Counted from the stretch's first letter, positions 1 to 8,823 are shown. The stretch: 46,197 nt of DNA from AG-12 sp027339635 (GCA_027339635.1 DAHWNZ010000013.1:1-46197), one strand, 5' to 3'. A program made the numbers and translations. Notes: a model not told the origin generated them from the sequence alone.

Positions 1-1
1 C

Positions 2-226
2 GTCGAGTCGCTGCGCCTCTTCGATTGCGACCTCGGCGCGGTCGAGTTCTCTCAGGCCAGAGTCCTCGGAGCGCGCCTTCACGGGTCGACCCTGGATGAC
101 ATCAGGGGAGCGCCCTCCCTGCGCGGAGTGGTGATCGACAGCAGCCAGGTGCTGCCCATGGCTCTGCAGATGTTTGGTTCCATGGGGGTCGCGGTTGACG
201 ATGAGCGCAGCCCGGGCCAAGACTGA
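2..226 (+). CDS. Pentapeptide-repeat protein, C-terminal fragment
   Basis: The frame is open from the window edge and stops with TGA at 224-226, giving 74 codons of a C-terminus; the start lies outside the window. The first half shows the five-residue periodicity of pentapeptide repeats (LRLFDCDLGAVEFSQARVLG, with hydrophobic or small residues every fifth position), the fold that makes a right-handed quadrilateral beta helix. It ends in a non-repeat cap containing STLDDIRGA and VVIDSSQVLPMALQMFG, a closing segment that I recall from actinobacterial members. The biochemical role of such proteins is usually unknown; some mimic DNA and protect gyrase. Nothing here tells the function. Confidence 0.75.
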   Translation, partial: VESLRLFDCDLGAVEFSQARVLGARLHGSTLDDIRGAPSLRGVVIDSSQVLPMALQMFGSMGVAVDDERSPGQD

Positions 227-253
227 CGGGTCAGGCACTAGGGGCCATCACGA

Positions 254-272
254 GGGCCCGGCTCTCGGGCCC
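254..272 (+). terminator. Weak hairpin after the pentapeptide gene
   Basis: A 7-bp perfect GC stem (gggcccg / cgggccc) with a gctct loop lies 27 nt after the stop codon at 226. There is no T-run, so it is at best a weak or factor-dependent terminator between this gene and the convergent metallo-hydrolase. Confidence 0.3.
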
Positions 273-478
273 GCTCGCAAGCTGCATTACAGCGGGCCAA
301 TACTACGTTTGGAGTCCGGGGGCGACAGGGCCACCTCGTGGCTTGGGACGTCCTTGGCGCTCCCGGACGACGCGTCGGAGTGGATGAGGTGTGGTCGTTG
401 CTAAGAGCCCTCCCATCACCCGCAGCCCCGGTCTACCACGGGCGCTGCCGCGACCCCGGTCGCTCCTCGCGGTGGCTG

Positions 479-1291
479 CTATTCGTACCAGCTCGGAGCC
501 TGCCGGATCGAGGCCCACTGGCTGGCGTCGTGGCCGTAGAGCACCGTAGCTTTCAGGTCGCGGCCTCGCTGCAACAGTCGAAGAGCGCTGGCGCGCGCCT
601 CCTGCGGGTCGGCGTGTCCTCCCCAGGAGTCGTGGCGGACGTTGTCCTCCTCGTAGATGGCGTCCCCACAGATGATCATGGTCGCGCCGCTGTCCATACG
701 GACTTCGACCGATTGATGGCCCGGGGCGTGTCCCGGAGTGGGGAAGACCAAGACCCCGTCCCCAAGGTCCGTCTCCCCCTCAACCAGGCTGTAGTTGAGG
801 CCGGCAAGGCGCCAGTACTGGTTGGGAAAGGAGGGGTTGTCCAGAGCCGCATCATAGTGGCTCCTCTGCACATGAAACGTGGCGTTCGGGAAAGCGTCAT
901 TGTTGCCCGCATGGTCAAAATGCAGGTGCGTGTTGACCACGTCGTTGATGTCGGCAGAGCGCAGCCCCAGCTGAGCCAAGCGGTAATCTACGGTGTCCTC
1001 CACCCTCATCACCGGCCGCAGTGCCTTGGCAAAGTCGGTCCCTCGCCAGGTGCGGTCGGGGTCTTCGATGTGGCTGCGATGAATCCCTGTATCGACCAGA
1101 ATCCGACGGCCCGACCGAGCGACCAGCAGATAGCCGATGATGGGGATGTGGATGCGGTCCTCGGCCGTGACTCCTGGCGAGAGCACGCTCTTGGTGCAAC
1201 AGGCCTCTCCGAGGCCCAACGGGTACAGGCGTTGCAAGAACCTTTCCTCCGTGTTCAGCGGGCCCGGCGCCAGCTGCGGCGAGTCAATCAC
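479..1291 (-). CDS. MBL-fold hydrolase, N-acyl-homoserine-lactonase-like
   Basis: A 270-residue metallo-beta-lactamase-fold enzyme. The di-zinc ligands are all visible: THLHFDHAG (H122, H124, D126, H127), the TPGHAPGH loop (third His about 192), CGDAIY (D210) and YGHD (H254). Length, the GIHRSHIEDP segment near residues 69-78 and the TPGHAPGHQS loop match the AttM/AiiA branch, which opens the lactone ring of acyl-homoserine lactones; other members of this branch hydrolyse different lactones or esters, so the substrate is not fixed. There is no signal peptide, so it is probably cytoplasmic. The start is GTG at 1291; an ATG two bases upstream is out of frame and no convincing Shine-Dalgarno site precedes either. 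It stands alone, divergent from the small-protein unit at 1438-1843. Confidence 0.85.
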   Translation of the reverse strand: MIDSPQLAPGPLNTEERFLQRLYPLGLGEACCTKSVLSPGVTAEDRIHIPIIGYLLVARSGRRILVDTGIHRSHIEDPDRTWRGTDFAKALRPVMRVEDTVDYRLAQLGLRSADINDVVNTHLHFDHAGNNDAFPNATFHVQRSHYDAALDNPSFPNQYWRLAGLNYSLVEGETDLGDGVLVFPTPGHAPGHQSVEVRMDSGATMIICGDAIYEEDNVRHDSWGGHADPQEARASALRLLQRGRDLKATVLYGHDASQWASIRQAPSWYE

Positions 1292-1437
1292 ATGAGTTTA
1301 AGAGCGGCGGGGCAGACATGTCGGCCACCATTCCATGGCCTCCCCGCTCGGTCACGGAGGCATTGCCCGACAGAGACCGGGCTGGCCTAACGCCAGGTGG
1401 AAAAATCGGCGCCGCCCAGGTGCCCCGCGCGGGGACC

Positions 1438-1466
1438 TTGACTGGAGCCGAGGAGTCTGGTATACC
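1438..1466 (+). promoter_or_regulatory. Strong sigma-70-type promoter
   Basis: TTGACT at 1438-1443 and TATACC at 1461-1466 are separated by exactly 17 bases. This is one of the closest matches to consensus in the window. Transcription would start near 1473 and run into the leader and terminator described next. Confidence 0.65.
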
Positions 1467-1472
1467 TGACGG

Positions 1473-1619
1473 CAACTTGATTCACAGTAGTGCGCCCACG
1501 CTGACCACCGAGAGCCTGTCGGCCCTAGTACGCCTAATTGCAGGAGGGCTGATCAGCTAAAGTTCGCGCACCTGGACTGAGCTGCAAGCCCCCCGGTCAA
1601 ACCCGGGGGGCTTTTTTTG
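1473..1619 (+). ncRNA. Candidate small RNA or attenuator leader
   Basis: The roughly 147 nt between the predicted start and the intrinsic terminator contain no ribosome-binding site. A TTG-started frame of 27 codons (1477-1560) exists without support. Two pairings compete for the same bases: GGCCCT (1521-1526) with AGGGCT (1545-1550), and GGGCT (1546-1550) with AGCCC (1587-1591), the latter being in the 5' arm of the terminator. A 10-bp palindrome, GCTGATCAGC, lies at 1548-1557. This layout fits either a stand-alone small RNA or a termination-controlled leader of the 59-residue gene at 1664. I recognise no known riboswitch family. Confidence 0.4.
1586..1618 (+). terminator. Intrinsic terminator
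   Basis: A near-perfect stem (aagccccccgg / ccggggggctt) with a six-base tcaaac loop is followed by seven T residues. This is the clearest rho-independent terminator in the window. It ends the transcript from the 1438 promoter 45 nt before the small gene at 1664. Confidence 0.85.
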
Positions 1620-1663
1620 TTAACCGCAGGCCCCGCTGCTGACCCCCATGGAGGAGACATTCG

Positions 1664-1843
1664 ATGGATGAGAGAGCCCCCGCAGACACCCAAACCACGC
1701 ACTCCGCGGCCGACTTTCCGGTCGATATCGAGTTGGATGAAGCGGCTCTGAATTGGATTCGGAACAACGCGGCTCGACGCCCGGGACGGCAGGCTGCGGC
1801 CGACGCGGCGGTCACCTCGGCGATCAGCAGGGCGTACGCCTAG
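1664..1843 (+). CDS. Small hypothetical protein, 59 residues
   Basis: ATG at 1664 follows a strong GGAGGAG site at 1649-1655 with nine bases of spacing, and the frame closes with TAG at 1841. The 59-residue product is acidic at first (DIELDEAALN around 21-30), then basic and alanine-rich (RNNAARRPGRQAAADAA). There is no membrane segment, no cysteine and no family that I recognise. The middle could form an amphipathic helix that binds nucleic acid or a partner protein, but that is inference. It lies immediately behind a strong promoter and terminator, so its expression may depend on read-through. The start is supported by the ribosome site; that the gene is real is likely but not certain. Confidence 0.5.
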   Translation: MDERAPADTQTTHSAADFPVDIELDEAALNWIRNNAARRPGRQAAADAAVTSAISRAYA

Positions 1844-2465
1844 GTGACCGGTCCCGGGTCTGGGCAAATCGGGCCCCCACAGCCACGCTCTTCTGGGAGG
1901 TGATCGCTGCAGGGCTTCAGCGGAGAGCCCAAGCCCCTCCAGCTCCGCGGGGGGGCCGTGACCCATGGCCGCCTGTCGAATCGTCAGGGGCCCAGGCGTG
2001 CGCGGCCCCATTGCTGGGCGCTGGGGCCCTGAATTCGGCAGGTCCGGCTCGTGCCGGGGGTGGGGGACGGGAGCTTAAGGGGCCAGTTCCGGATGGCTTG
2101 CGTAAAGAGAAGGACGGGCGATGCCACTGGCACAGCATGTCCTGGCCGCCATCCACCTGCCACCCTGGCTCTCCCCCACCAGGTTTGGCCATCGGTGTAA
2201 ACTTCTGGCGAATCTGAGGCTGGCCCCGGCTGGCGACAGGATAGGCAAGATGAGGATCGGGTGCGAATGGTCATGGCCATTGCCGTCTCCCACAGGAGCG
2301 CCGCATTCTACTCCGTGGCCACAGCGGGCGTTGCTCACAAGCGGGACGACTGGGCCCTGGGGCCTGAGCCGCTCACAGCGAAGCTGGGTCAGATGACGCT
2401 CCTGGGTCGGGGTGGGCCCGACTCACATTCGAGGGACCACGGTTGTCTCGCACAGGAGGGTGAAG
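1844..2465. other. Intergenic, 620 bp, no gene supported
   Basis: Open frames here have the arginine, proline and serine bias of chance frames in GC-rich DNA. I found no tRNA, terminator or convincing promoter. The last 20 bases carry the AGGAGG site of the following lipoprotein gene. Confidence 0.5.
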
Positions 2466-4418
2466 ATGTTGTCTAGCTTGGGTCGGCGAGTAGCTTGGCG
2501 GTCCGCCGCAATAGCGGTGGTGGTTGGCCTTCTGGTTTCCGCCTGCGCCAGCACCGCCACCGCGACCTCCACCAATAAGGGCGGGGTGGTCACTTTCGCG
2601 GAGCCGGTGGGCGCCCCCCCCAACTACATCTTCCCCCTGCTTGGAAGTGCCAACTTCAACGTGTCAAACCTCGACGACGTGATCAACCTGATGTACCCGG
2701 AGTTGTACACCTTCGGCACCGGCCTCCAGCCCGTGGTCAACACTTCCCTCTCTATGGCACAGCAGCCGGTATTCTCCCAAGACAATACCGTCGTGACCAT
2801 CACCTTGAAGCACTGGAAGTGGTCAAACGGACAGCCCGTCACTGCCCGCGACGTGATGTTCTGGTTGAACCTTCTAAGCGCAGCCACCGACCCCAAGGCT
2901 CCAGTGGTGGGGAGTTCGACGGCCCCTGGGCCAGGATGGGGGGCTGAGGTCCCCGGAGGATTCCCGGAGAACGTGGTCAGCTACTCCCAGGTCGGGGAAT
3001 ATTCGGTCGTCCTGCACCTGAACGCGTCCTACAACCCGACCTGGTACCTCTATAACGAGTTGAGTCAGATCTGGGCGATTCCCCAGGCGACCTGGGACAA
3101 GCTGTCCCTCAGTGGCTCAGTGGGCAACTACGACCAGGAGGCCCAGACCAGGGAGGCCTTGGCGGGCACCTCCCCTGCCGAATATGTGCCGGCCAACCCG
3201 GGCACGGCCACCACGGGGGCTTTGGGAGTGGCCGAGTTCCTCAATCTTCAGGCCCAGGACCTCAGCACCTACCAGACCAATCCGCTCTGGCAGGTGGTAT
3301 CGGGACCATTCCGTCTCAGCCAGTTCACCCCCAGCGGATTCGTGAAGCTGGTGCCCAACCAGGCCTATTCCGGGTCACCGAAGCCGAAGATCTCCGCCTT
3401 CGAGGAGGAGCCCTTCACGAGCGACACCTCCGAGTTCAATGCCCTCAATGATGGCAGCCTCTCGATCGGCTACCTGCCGGTGACGGACATCAATCAAAAG
3501 ACCGCCCTCGGCCATCGGGGGTATACCTTCAACGTCTGGAATGACTTTGCCATCAACTACTCGGCGTACAACTTCACCAACGCCACCTCCGGCCCGATTT
3601 TCAAACAGCTCTACTTCCGGCAGGCGTTCCAAAGCTTGATCGACCAGAAGGAATACATCAAGGATTTCGGAGATGGAATCGGCTCGATTAACAACGGACC
3701 CGTGCCTGGGTACCCTCCGGACAACGTTGATGAGAGCCCCCTCGAAGCCAAGGGCCAGGTGTACCCATTCGACCCGGCCAAGGCGGTCTCCTTGCTGAAG
3801 GACAACGGTTGGGATGTGATCCCGAGCGGGCAGAGCTACTGCGCCAAGCCGGGCACGGCGCCTGGTGACTGCGGCAGCGGTATCGCCTCTCACCAGGCAC
3901 TGTCCTTCAAACTCCTCTACGCGAGTGGGATAACCCCACTCACCGACATGGTCGAGGCGATGCAGTCGACCATGAAGTCAGACGCGGGCATCGCCCTCAC
4001 CCTGGTATCCGAGCCGAGCTCCCAGGTCGAGGCCACTTCCTACGACGGTTGCACCTACGCCAATCCCTGCAACAACTGGGACATCGCGATTCCCGCCTAC
4101 AACTTCGACTGGGTATATGGGCCGGACTACCTCCCCACGGGCGGTGAGCTGTTTGGCACCGGGGCCGCCTCCAACCAGGGTGACTACTCCTCCCCCACCA
4201 ACGACGCCAACATCGCAGCCACGCACACCGCCGCAACCGCGAGCGCCGAACGCACAGCCCTATTCCGCTACCAGGATTACCTGGCGGAGAACCTGCCAGT
4301 CATCTGGCTGCCCAATGAGTACTACCAGTTGACCATGTATCGCAGCACTCTGAAAGGGGTGGTCCCGCAGAGCATCCTCGACGGACTGTTTCCTCAGTTC
4401 TACTCCTACTCCGCTTGA
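2466..4418 (+). CDS. Peptide-type ABC transporter substrate-binding lipoprotein (SBP 1)
   Basis: A 650-residue receptor of SBP family 5 (DppA/OppA type) that binds peptides or similar solutes outside the membrane and delivers them to DppBC-type permeases. The N-terminus is a lipoprotein signal with lipobox VSAC, so the mature protein starts at a lipidated cysteine. ATG 2466 is chosen over upstream starts because cacAGGAGG lies seven bases before it and it gives a complete signal peptide. Family features include VTITLKHWKWSNGQPVTARD and the FAFQ-like block FRQAFQSLIDQKEYIKDF. Four further cysteines (SYCAKPGTAPGDCG and CTYANPCNNW) recur in the other three paralogs of the window. No permease or ATPase adjoins it, so it is an orphan receptor. 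The true ligand is unknown. Confidence 0.9.
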   Translation: MLSSLGRRVAWRSAAIAVVVGLLVSACASTATATSTNKGGVVTFAEPVGAPPNYIFPLLGSANFNVSNLDDVINLMYPELYTFGTGLQPVVNTSLSMAQQPVFSQDNTVVTITLKHWKWSNGQPVTARDVMFWLNLLSAATDPKAPVVGSSTAPGPGWGAEVPGGFPENVVSYSQVGEYSVVLHLNASYNPTWYLYNELSQIWAIPQATWDKLSLSGSVGNYDQEAQTREALAGTSPAEYVPANPGTATTGALGVAEFLNLQAQDLSTYQTNPLWQVVSGPFRLSQFTPSGFVKLVPNQAYSGSPKPKISAFEEEPFTSDTSEFNALNDGSLSIGYLPVTDINQKTALGHRGYTFNVWNDFAINYSAYNFTNATSGPIFKQLYFRQAFQSLIDQKEYIKDFGDGIGSINNGPVPGYPPDNVDESPLEAKGQVYPFDPAKAVSLLKDNGWDVIPSGQSYCAKPGTAPGDCGSGIASHQALSFKLLYASGITPLTDMVEAMQSTMKSDAGIALTLVSEPSSQVEATSYDGCTYANPCNNWDIAIPAYNFDWVYGPDYLPTGGELFGTGAASNQGDYSSPTNDANIAATHTAATASAERTALFRYQDYLAENLPVIWLPNEYYQLTMYRSTLKGVVPQSILDGLFPQFYSYSA

Positions 4419-4466
4419 CCAGCAGCCGCAGGGGAGACCCCGGATCCTGGCGGTCTACGGTTGTCT

Positions 4467-4500
4467 GGGATCGCCGCTGGCTACGGCTGGCGGCGATCCC
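4467..4500 (+). terminator. Stable hairpin downstream of SBP 1
   Basis: An 11-bp perfect stem (gggatcgccgc / gcggcgatccc) encloses a 12-base loop 48 nt after the stop codon. No T-run follows, so it may be a factor-dependent terminator or an mRNA-stabilising 3' end. Confidence 0.45.
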
Positions 4501-4801
4501 ACCAGCCCCGCCGGGCAGGCCAGAGGACGGGAGTGGGGTGGCGGAGACGTCCAGACTCGCCGGCACGTCCGCCGACGGCGGCAGGGCCATGCCGCGGGAC
4601 TTGCACGCGTCATCGTCTGGGACCACCTGACCCTCGCCCGCTCTTGACGCAGCGGCAGAGCTGACCATTCTCGCCGGCCATCCGGGTCCGCCACCTTCTT
4701 GGTCGTCGCGGCTCCCGCACGGCCCAGAAGGGCTGCGGCGGGGGGTGCTTGGGAGGACCGTCCGGCGCCTGAGAAGGGCGTCCAGGCGCTACCGTCAGCG
4801 G

Positions 4802-4830
4802 CTGAACCTGGAGGCGGACGCTGCTAGACT
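4802..4830 (+). promoter_or_regulatory. Possible promoter of the M24 peptidase gene
   Basis: CTGAAC (4802-4807) and TAGACT (4825-4830) are 17 bases apart, with transcription expected near 4837. The match is moderate. Apart from this and the hairpin at 4467-4500, the 510-bp stretch 4419-4931 shows nothing that I can name. Confidence 0.35.
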
Positions 4831-4931
4831 CGAAGCTGCGCAACTTGAGTCGGCACTCTGACCGGAGGACCCAGTTGGCGCCAGAGAACCAGGGACTCGG
4901 GCGGTCCGGGGGAGCTCGCTCGGCTCATGAT

Positions 4932-6314
4932 ATGACCCCTTCACCGGCCCTGCTGAGCTACCTGCGGACCGGGTGGGCCGAGCGGCCGCAGCTGGCTGCG
5001 CATCCAATAGCTGGTGCAAGCCACTACCAGCAGCGCCGGCAGAGATTGTCTGATCGCTTCGCCGGGGTGACCCTGGTGATTCCCGCAGGCCAGCTCGTGA
5101 CCCGGGCCGCCGACTCAAAGTTTCGCTTCCGCCCCTCCAGCGACTTTCTCTATCTGGTGGGTGAGGCCTCTCCCAATGATGTCCTGGTCATGGACGCCCG
5201 GCCCGATGGCGGCCACACCAACCTGCTGTTCAGTGACCCGGACACGGACCCCAGGTCGCCCGAGTTCTTCACCGATCGGTTGCGGGGGGAGTTCTGGGTG
5301 GGCCCCAAAATCGGCCTTGCCGCCACGTCCACCCGGCTGGGAATCGAGGGAGTCCCCCGCGCCACGCTGTCCAGCTTTCTCAGCGCGCGCTCACCCATTG
5401 GCGTGGTGCGCGGCATCAGCCCCGACGTCGACGCCTTGGACTTGCCGCCGGCAGCGCTTGATCATGAGCTGCAAATCCAGCTCGCCGAGCTCCGCCTGGT
5501 CAAGGATGAGTTCGAGGTCCGGCAGCTACAGGAGGCGGTCGACCTTACCGCGGCCGCCTTTGACGCAGTGGTCGGCAACCTTGAGAGAATGCGTACCGAG
5601 CGGGAGGTCGAGACGACATTCTTCGCTGCGGCGCGGACCTCTGGAAACGACGTTGGATACCAGGTCATCGCTGCCGCGGGCGCCCATGCGACAACGCTGC
5701 ACTGGCGCCACAACACCGGGGAGCTTCGAGGTGGAGATCTCCTCCTTCTTGATGCGGGCGTCGAGGTGCGGTCCTTCTACACCGCCGATATCACCAGGAC
5801 CCTCCCTGTCGGAGGTCGTTTCACAGGTGTCCAGAGGACAATCTACGATCTGGTCTGGGCCGCCCAGCAGGAGGCCCTGGCCGCAGTGAGAGTGGGTGCT
5901 GCCTTCGACGCGCCGAATCGAGCGGCCCAAGCGGTCCTGGCACGGGGCCTGGAGGAGTTGGGACTGCTCCCGATTCCGGCCAAACAAGCGCTGGCCCCAG
6001 ACTCACAGCTGCATCGCCGCTACACGGTGCACGGAGTCAGCCACATGCTGGGCCTCGATGTGCACGACTGCGCACATGCCCGGTCGGAATCCTATCCCGA
6101 CGGGCTCCTCGCATCAGGCATGGTGCTGACGGTGGAGCCCGGCCTCTACTTCCACTTGAATGATGAGACCGTTCCGCCGGAGTTTCGAGGTATCGGGGTC
6201 AGGATAGAAGATGACGTGCTGGTGACCGATGGAGGCCCAGTGGTGTTGAGCGCTGCCATTCCCTCTGCCGCCTCCGCTGTGGAGCAGTGGGTCCAAACCG
6301 GCCGGCGACTTTGA
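4932..6314 (+). CDS. Xaa-Pro aminopeptidase-like M24 metallopeptidase
   Basis: A 460-residue protein with the two-domain plan of aminopeptidase P: an N-terminal AMP_N domain (HYQQRRQRLSDRFAG through the SDFLYLVGEASPND block) and a C-terminal pita-bread M24 domain. The five metal ligands of the family are visible in order: LLDAGVEV, TADITRT, VHGVSHMLGLDVHD, MVLTVEPGLYF and GVRIEDDVLVT. It should remove N-terminal residues that precede proline from peptides in the cytoplasm. It sits between two peptide-receptor genes, so processing of imported peptides is a reasonable inference. ATG 4932 is used; an in-frame TTG at 4845 would add 29 low-complexity residues and lies only eight bases after the predicted transcription start. 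The ribosome site is weak for both. Confidence 0.9.
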   Translation: MTPSPALLSYLRTGWAERPQLAAHPIAGASHYQQRRQRLSDRFAGVTLVIPAGQLVTRAADSKFRFRPSSDFLYLVGEASPNDVLVMDARPDGGHTNLLFSDPDTDPRSPEFFTDRLRGEFWVGPKIGLAATSTRLGIEGVPRATLSSFLSARSPIGVVRGISPDVDALDLPPAALDHELQIQLAELRLVKDEFEVRQLQEAVDLTAAAFDAVVGNLERMRTEREVETTFFAAARTSGNDVGYQVIAAAGAHATTLHWRHNTGELRGGDLLLLDAGVEVRSFYTADITRTLPVGGRFTGVQRTIYDLVWAAQQEALAAVRVGAAFDAPNRAAQAVLARGLEELGLLPIPAKQALAPDSQLHRRYTVHGVSHMLGLDVHDCAHARSESYPDGLLASGMVLTVEPGLYFHLNDETVPPEFRGIGVRIEDDVLVTDGGPVVLSAAIPSAASAVEQWVQTGRRL

Positions 6315-6504
6315 TCTGAGCGCCCATGGCAAGGGAGGCGTTGGGCCAAGGCATCCGACTGCGCCGCTTCGCCACCTGGCTCGAGCACATGCCCCACTCA
6401 ACGACAGACGACCAATCGGCACCTTTGCCCGGGTCGCCAGCGTGACTGGCTCACCCGATCCCTCGGGGCGCGCCTTGTCCGCAGCGGCGCTGACAGAGCG
6501 CGGT

Positions 6505-6533
6505 GAGAGGCCGGGCGCCGGGCCCGGCCTCTC
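6505..6533 (-). terminator. Stable hairpin downstream of SBP 2
   Basis: A perfect 12-bp stem (gagaggccgggc / gcccggcctctc) with a five-base loop lies about 50 nt beyond the stop of the minus-strand lipoprotein gene and also beyond the end of the plus-strand peptidase gene. There is no T-run in either direction. It could act as a shared 3' boundary. Confidence 0.45.
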
Positions 6534-6583
6534 TGGACACTACGCGATCAGGTCGGATGAATCGTCGGCCTGCAGGTCCCTGC

Positions 6584-8539
6584 TCAGAAGCTGAGGAATT
6601 CGGGGTACAGCTTGAACCCGTCAACTCCCTTGGAGAGCACCCCGTGCAGGTCAGACTTGTACATCTCGATCTGATAGGGGCCGTCAGGCATCCAAACCAC
6701 CGGCAGCTCCTTGGCCAGGTAGTCCTCGTACTTGTACAGGTCGCTGTACTCCGCGGCCTGCGTCGGCGCCGTGTGAGTGGCCTGGATGTTGGCGTCGTTG
6801 ACTGAGCTGGAGTAGTCTCCGGCGTTGCTGGCGGCTCCGGTTTGGAAGATCTCTCCCCCGGTCGGGAAGTTGTCGGGGTTGTAGTTCCAGCCCCCGCCCC
6901 AGTCGGCCAGTTGCCAGTTCTTGCAGGGAGTCTTGAAGGTGCAGCTGTTGAACACGGTCCCGATCACAGTGGAGAACGGGGAGGAGGTCAGGTTCAGGGT
7001 GATCCCGGCCGCCGACTTCATGATTGACTGCATCGCTTCCATCTCATTGGTCAGCTGTACCGTCCCGCTCGCGTAGAGCAGCGAGAAGGTGAGGTCTTGG
7101 TGGTCGCTGATCCCTGCCCCGCAATCGCCGGCAGCGGTCCCGGGCTTGGCGCAGTAGCTCGTCCCGCCGGGTACAACCGACCAGCCGTTGTCCTTGAGCA
7201 GAGACACCGCCTTGGCCGGGCTGAAGGGGTACACATCGCCGGCGGAGATCAGGGGACTCTCGTCGATGTTATGCGGCGGGTACTCCGGGACGGGACCGTT
7301 GTTGACCACGCCCAGGTTGCTGGAGAAGTCCTTGATGTACTGCTCCTGATTGACCAGGGATTGGAAGGCTTGGCGGAAGTACAGCTGGCTGAACACCGGC
7401 CCAGCGGTCGGGTTGGTGAAGTTGTAGGGGAAGTAGACGGTCGTCGGAGAGTGCCACTGGGCCAGGCTGTAGCCCTCCTGCTTCTCCACGGCGGACGCCT
7501 GGCTCAGGTCCTGCACCGGGATGTATCCCATGGTGAGCGCTCCACTGCGCAGCGCGGCGAACTCCGAGCTGTCGCTAGTAAACGGCTCCTCTTCGAAGGC
7601 CGAGATCTTCGGTTTGGGAGTTCCCGAATAGGCGCGATTGGGCACCATCTTGACGTAGCCGCTGGTCGTGAATTGAACCAACCTGAAGGGGCCGTCGACC
7701 ACCTGCCACAGCGGATTGGTGGCGTAGGTGGAGAGGTTCTCCGACTGCAGGTTGAGGAACTGGGCTACCCCCAGAGCCCCACTCGAGGCGGTTCCGGGAT
7801 CGGCGGTCACGTAGGAGTTGGCGGGGAGGTCATCCGAAGCCGGCGCCGCCATGCGGGCCTGAGCGGCCGTGTCGTAGTTCCCGACCGAGCCGGAGTTCGA
7901 CAGCCGGTCCCAGCTCTGTTGGGGAAGCGGAGTTATCTGGCTCAGCTCGTTGTAGAGGAACCAAGTCGGGTTGTAAGAGGCGTTGAGGTGAAACACCACG
8001 GTGTAGGTTCCGGTTGCCTGGTAGCTCACCACATTCTCCGGGAAGCCACCGGGCACCCCTGCCCCCCAGCCGGGGCCCGGCGAGGTGCTGCTGCCCACCG
8101 TCGGAGCCCCGGGATCGGTCGCGGCACTCAGCAGATTCATCCAAAAGACGATGTCCCGCGCCGTGATCGGCTTGCCATCGGACCAGTTCCAATGCTTCAG
8201 CGTCACGGTGGCCACGGTGTTGTTCTGGGAGAACGTCGGCGGCTGCGCCAAGCTCAGGCTCTCATTGATGACCGGTTGGCCATTGCCGCCGAACCAGTAC
8301 AGGGGGCGGTACATGAGGTAGTCGAAGAACGGCAAATTGTTGTGGTCGAAGTAGTTTCCGCTCATCAGCGGAAAGATGTAGTTGGGGGGCGCGTCGGCCT
8401 GTTCCGCGAAGGTGACCGTGCCGCCACTGGTCGAGCTGGAGTGGGAGGCGGTCGCCGACGCGCACCCGGCCAGAATCACGGCGGCCGCGAGGCCGAGCCC
8501 GAGCGCGCGCGCCCATCCCAGGGATCTGAGTTTCAACAT
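6584..8539 (-). CDS. Peptide-type ABC transporter substrate-binding lipoprotein (SBP 2)
   Basis: A 651-residue family-5 solute receptor, clearly paralogous to SBP 1 and SBP 4: all share a long central block with NPLWQVV(D/S)GPF, PKPKISAFEEEPFTSD and PVxxYPxxNxDESPL. The signal peptide ends in lipobox LAGC, so it is a membrane-anchored lipoprotein outside the cell membrane. ATG 8539 follows GGAGGGTGTGAAGGCG and is preferred to an upstream start that would add 51 residues without a signal sequence. Four non-lipobox cysteines (SYCAKPGTAAGDCG and CTFKTPCKNW) are shared with the paralogs. There is no permease nearby. A strong promoter with an overlapping inverted repeat lies 290 nt upstream. Confidence 0.9.
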   Translation of the reverse strand: MLKLRSLGWARALGLGLAAAVILAGCASATASHSSSTSGGTVTFAEQADAPPNYIFPLMSGNYFDHNNLPFFDYLMYRPLYWFGGNGQPVINESLSLAQPPTFSQNNTVATVTLKHWNWSDGKPITARDIVFWMNLLSAATDPGAPTVGSSTSPGPGWGAGVPGGFPENVVSYQATGTYTVVFHLNASYNPTWFLYNELSQITPLPQQSWDRLSNSGSVGNYDTAAQARMAAPASDDLPANSYVTADPGTASSGALGVAQFLNLQSENLSTYATNPLWQVVDGPFRLVQFTTSGYVKMVPNRAYSGTPKPKISAFEEEPFTSDSSEFAALRSGALTMGYIPVQDLSQASAVEKQEGYSLAQWHSPTTVYFPYNFTNPTAGPVFSQLYFRQAFQSLVNQEQYIKDFSSNLGVVNNGPVPEYPPHNIDESPLISAGDVYPFSPAKAVSLLKDNGWSVVPGGTSYCAKPGTAAGDCGAGISDHQDLTFSLLYASGTVQLTNEMEAMQSIMKSAAGITLNLTSSPFSTVIGTVFNSCTFKTPCKNWQLADWGGGWNYNPDNFPTGGEIFQTGAASNAGDYSSSVNDANIQATHTAPTQAAEYSDLYKYEDYLAKELPVVWMPDGPYQIEMYKSDLHGVLSKGVDGFKLYPEFLSF

Positions 8540-8544
8540 CGCCT

Positions 8545-8823
8545 TCACACCCTCCGCTGATATGTAGTCGCCAATGCGGCCGTGTCCGGTTGGATCAATA
8601 GAGTCTGCAAACCCACCAAGTGGGCGGCCCCTCTGGGTAACGTCGGGAGGCCATGGTGAATGGGGCGGAACGTCACACCCGCCCGTGGGCACCGATCTTC
8701 ACCCCAGCGCCGTGGGCGAACGCTCATGGCAGGGTCCCAGCCGGCGGCTGTGGCGGCGGGCGCCAGCCCAGCTTGGCTTCGACCGCCAGCGGTCCGGTGG
8801 TGAAGGTGTCCGGCAAAGCGCAT
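8545..8823 (-). other. Leader open frame ahead of SBP 2 (doubtful gene)
   Basis: A 92-codon frame begins with ATG at 8823, about nine bases after the predicted transcription start, and ends with TGA at 8545, five bases before the SBP 2 ATG. Its last codons form the SBP 2 ribosome site (CGG AGG GTG TGA). The peptide is rich in Arg, His and Pro and matches no family that I know, so it may be a chance frame. Its limits would still suit translational coupling of SBP 2 to a leader. Confidence 0.25.

Noticed and set aside
338..1390. 350-codon plus-strand open frame
   Set aside because: It lies antisense to the lactonase-like gene, has no ribosome site or recognisable domain, and its composition is that of a GC-rich shadow frame.
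2121..2396. 91-codon frame upstream of SBP 1
   Set aside because: A purine-rich patch precedes the ATG, but the Trp/Pro/Ser-rich product has no pattern, and overlapping frames are equally open.
7097..8560. 487-codon plus-strand open frame
   Set aside because: It is antisense to SBP 2, which has an unmistakable protein family and signal peptide.
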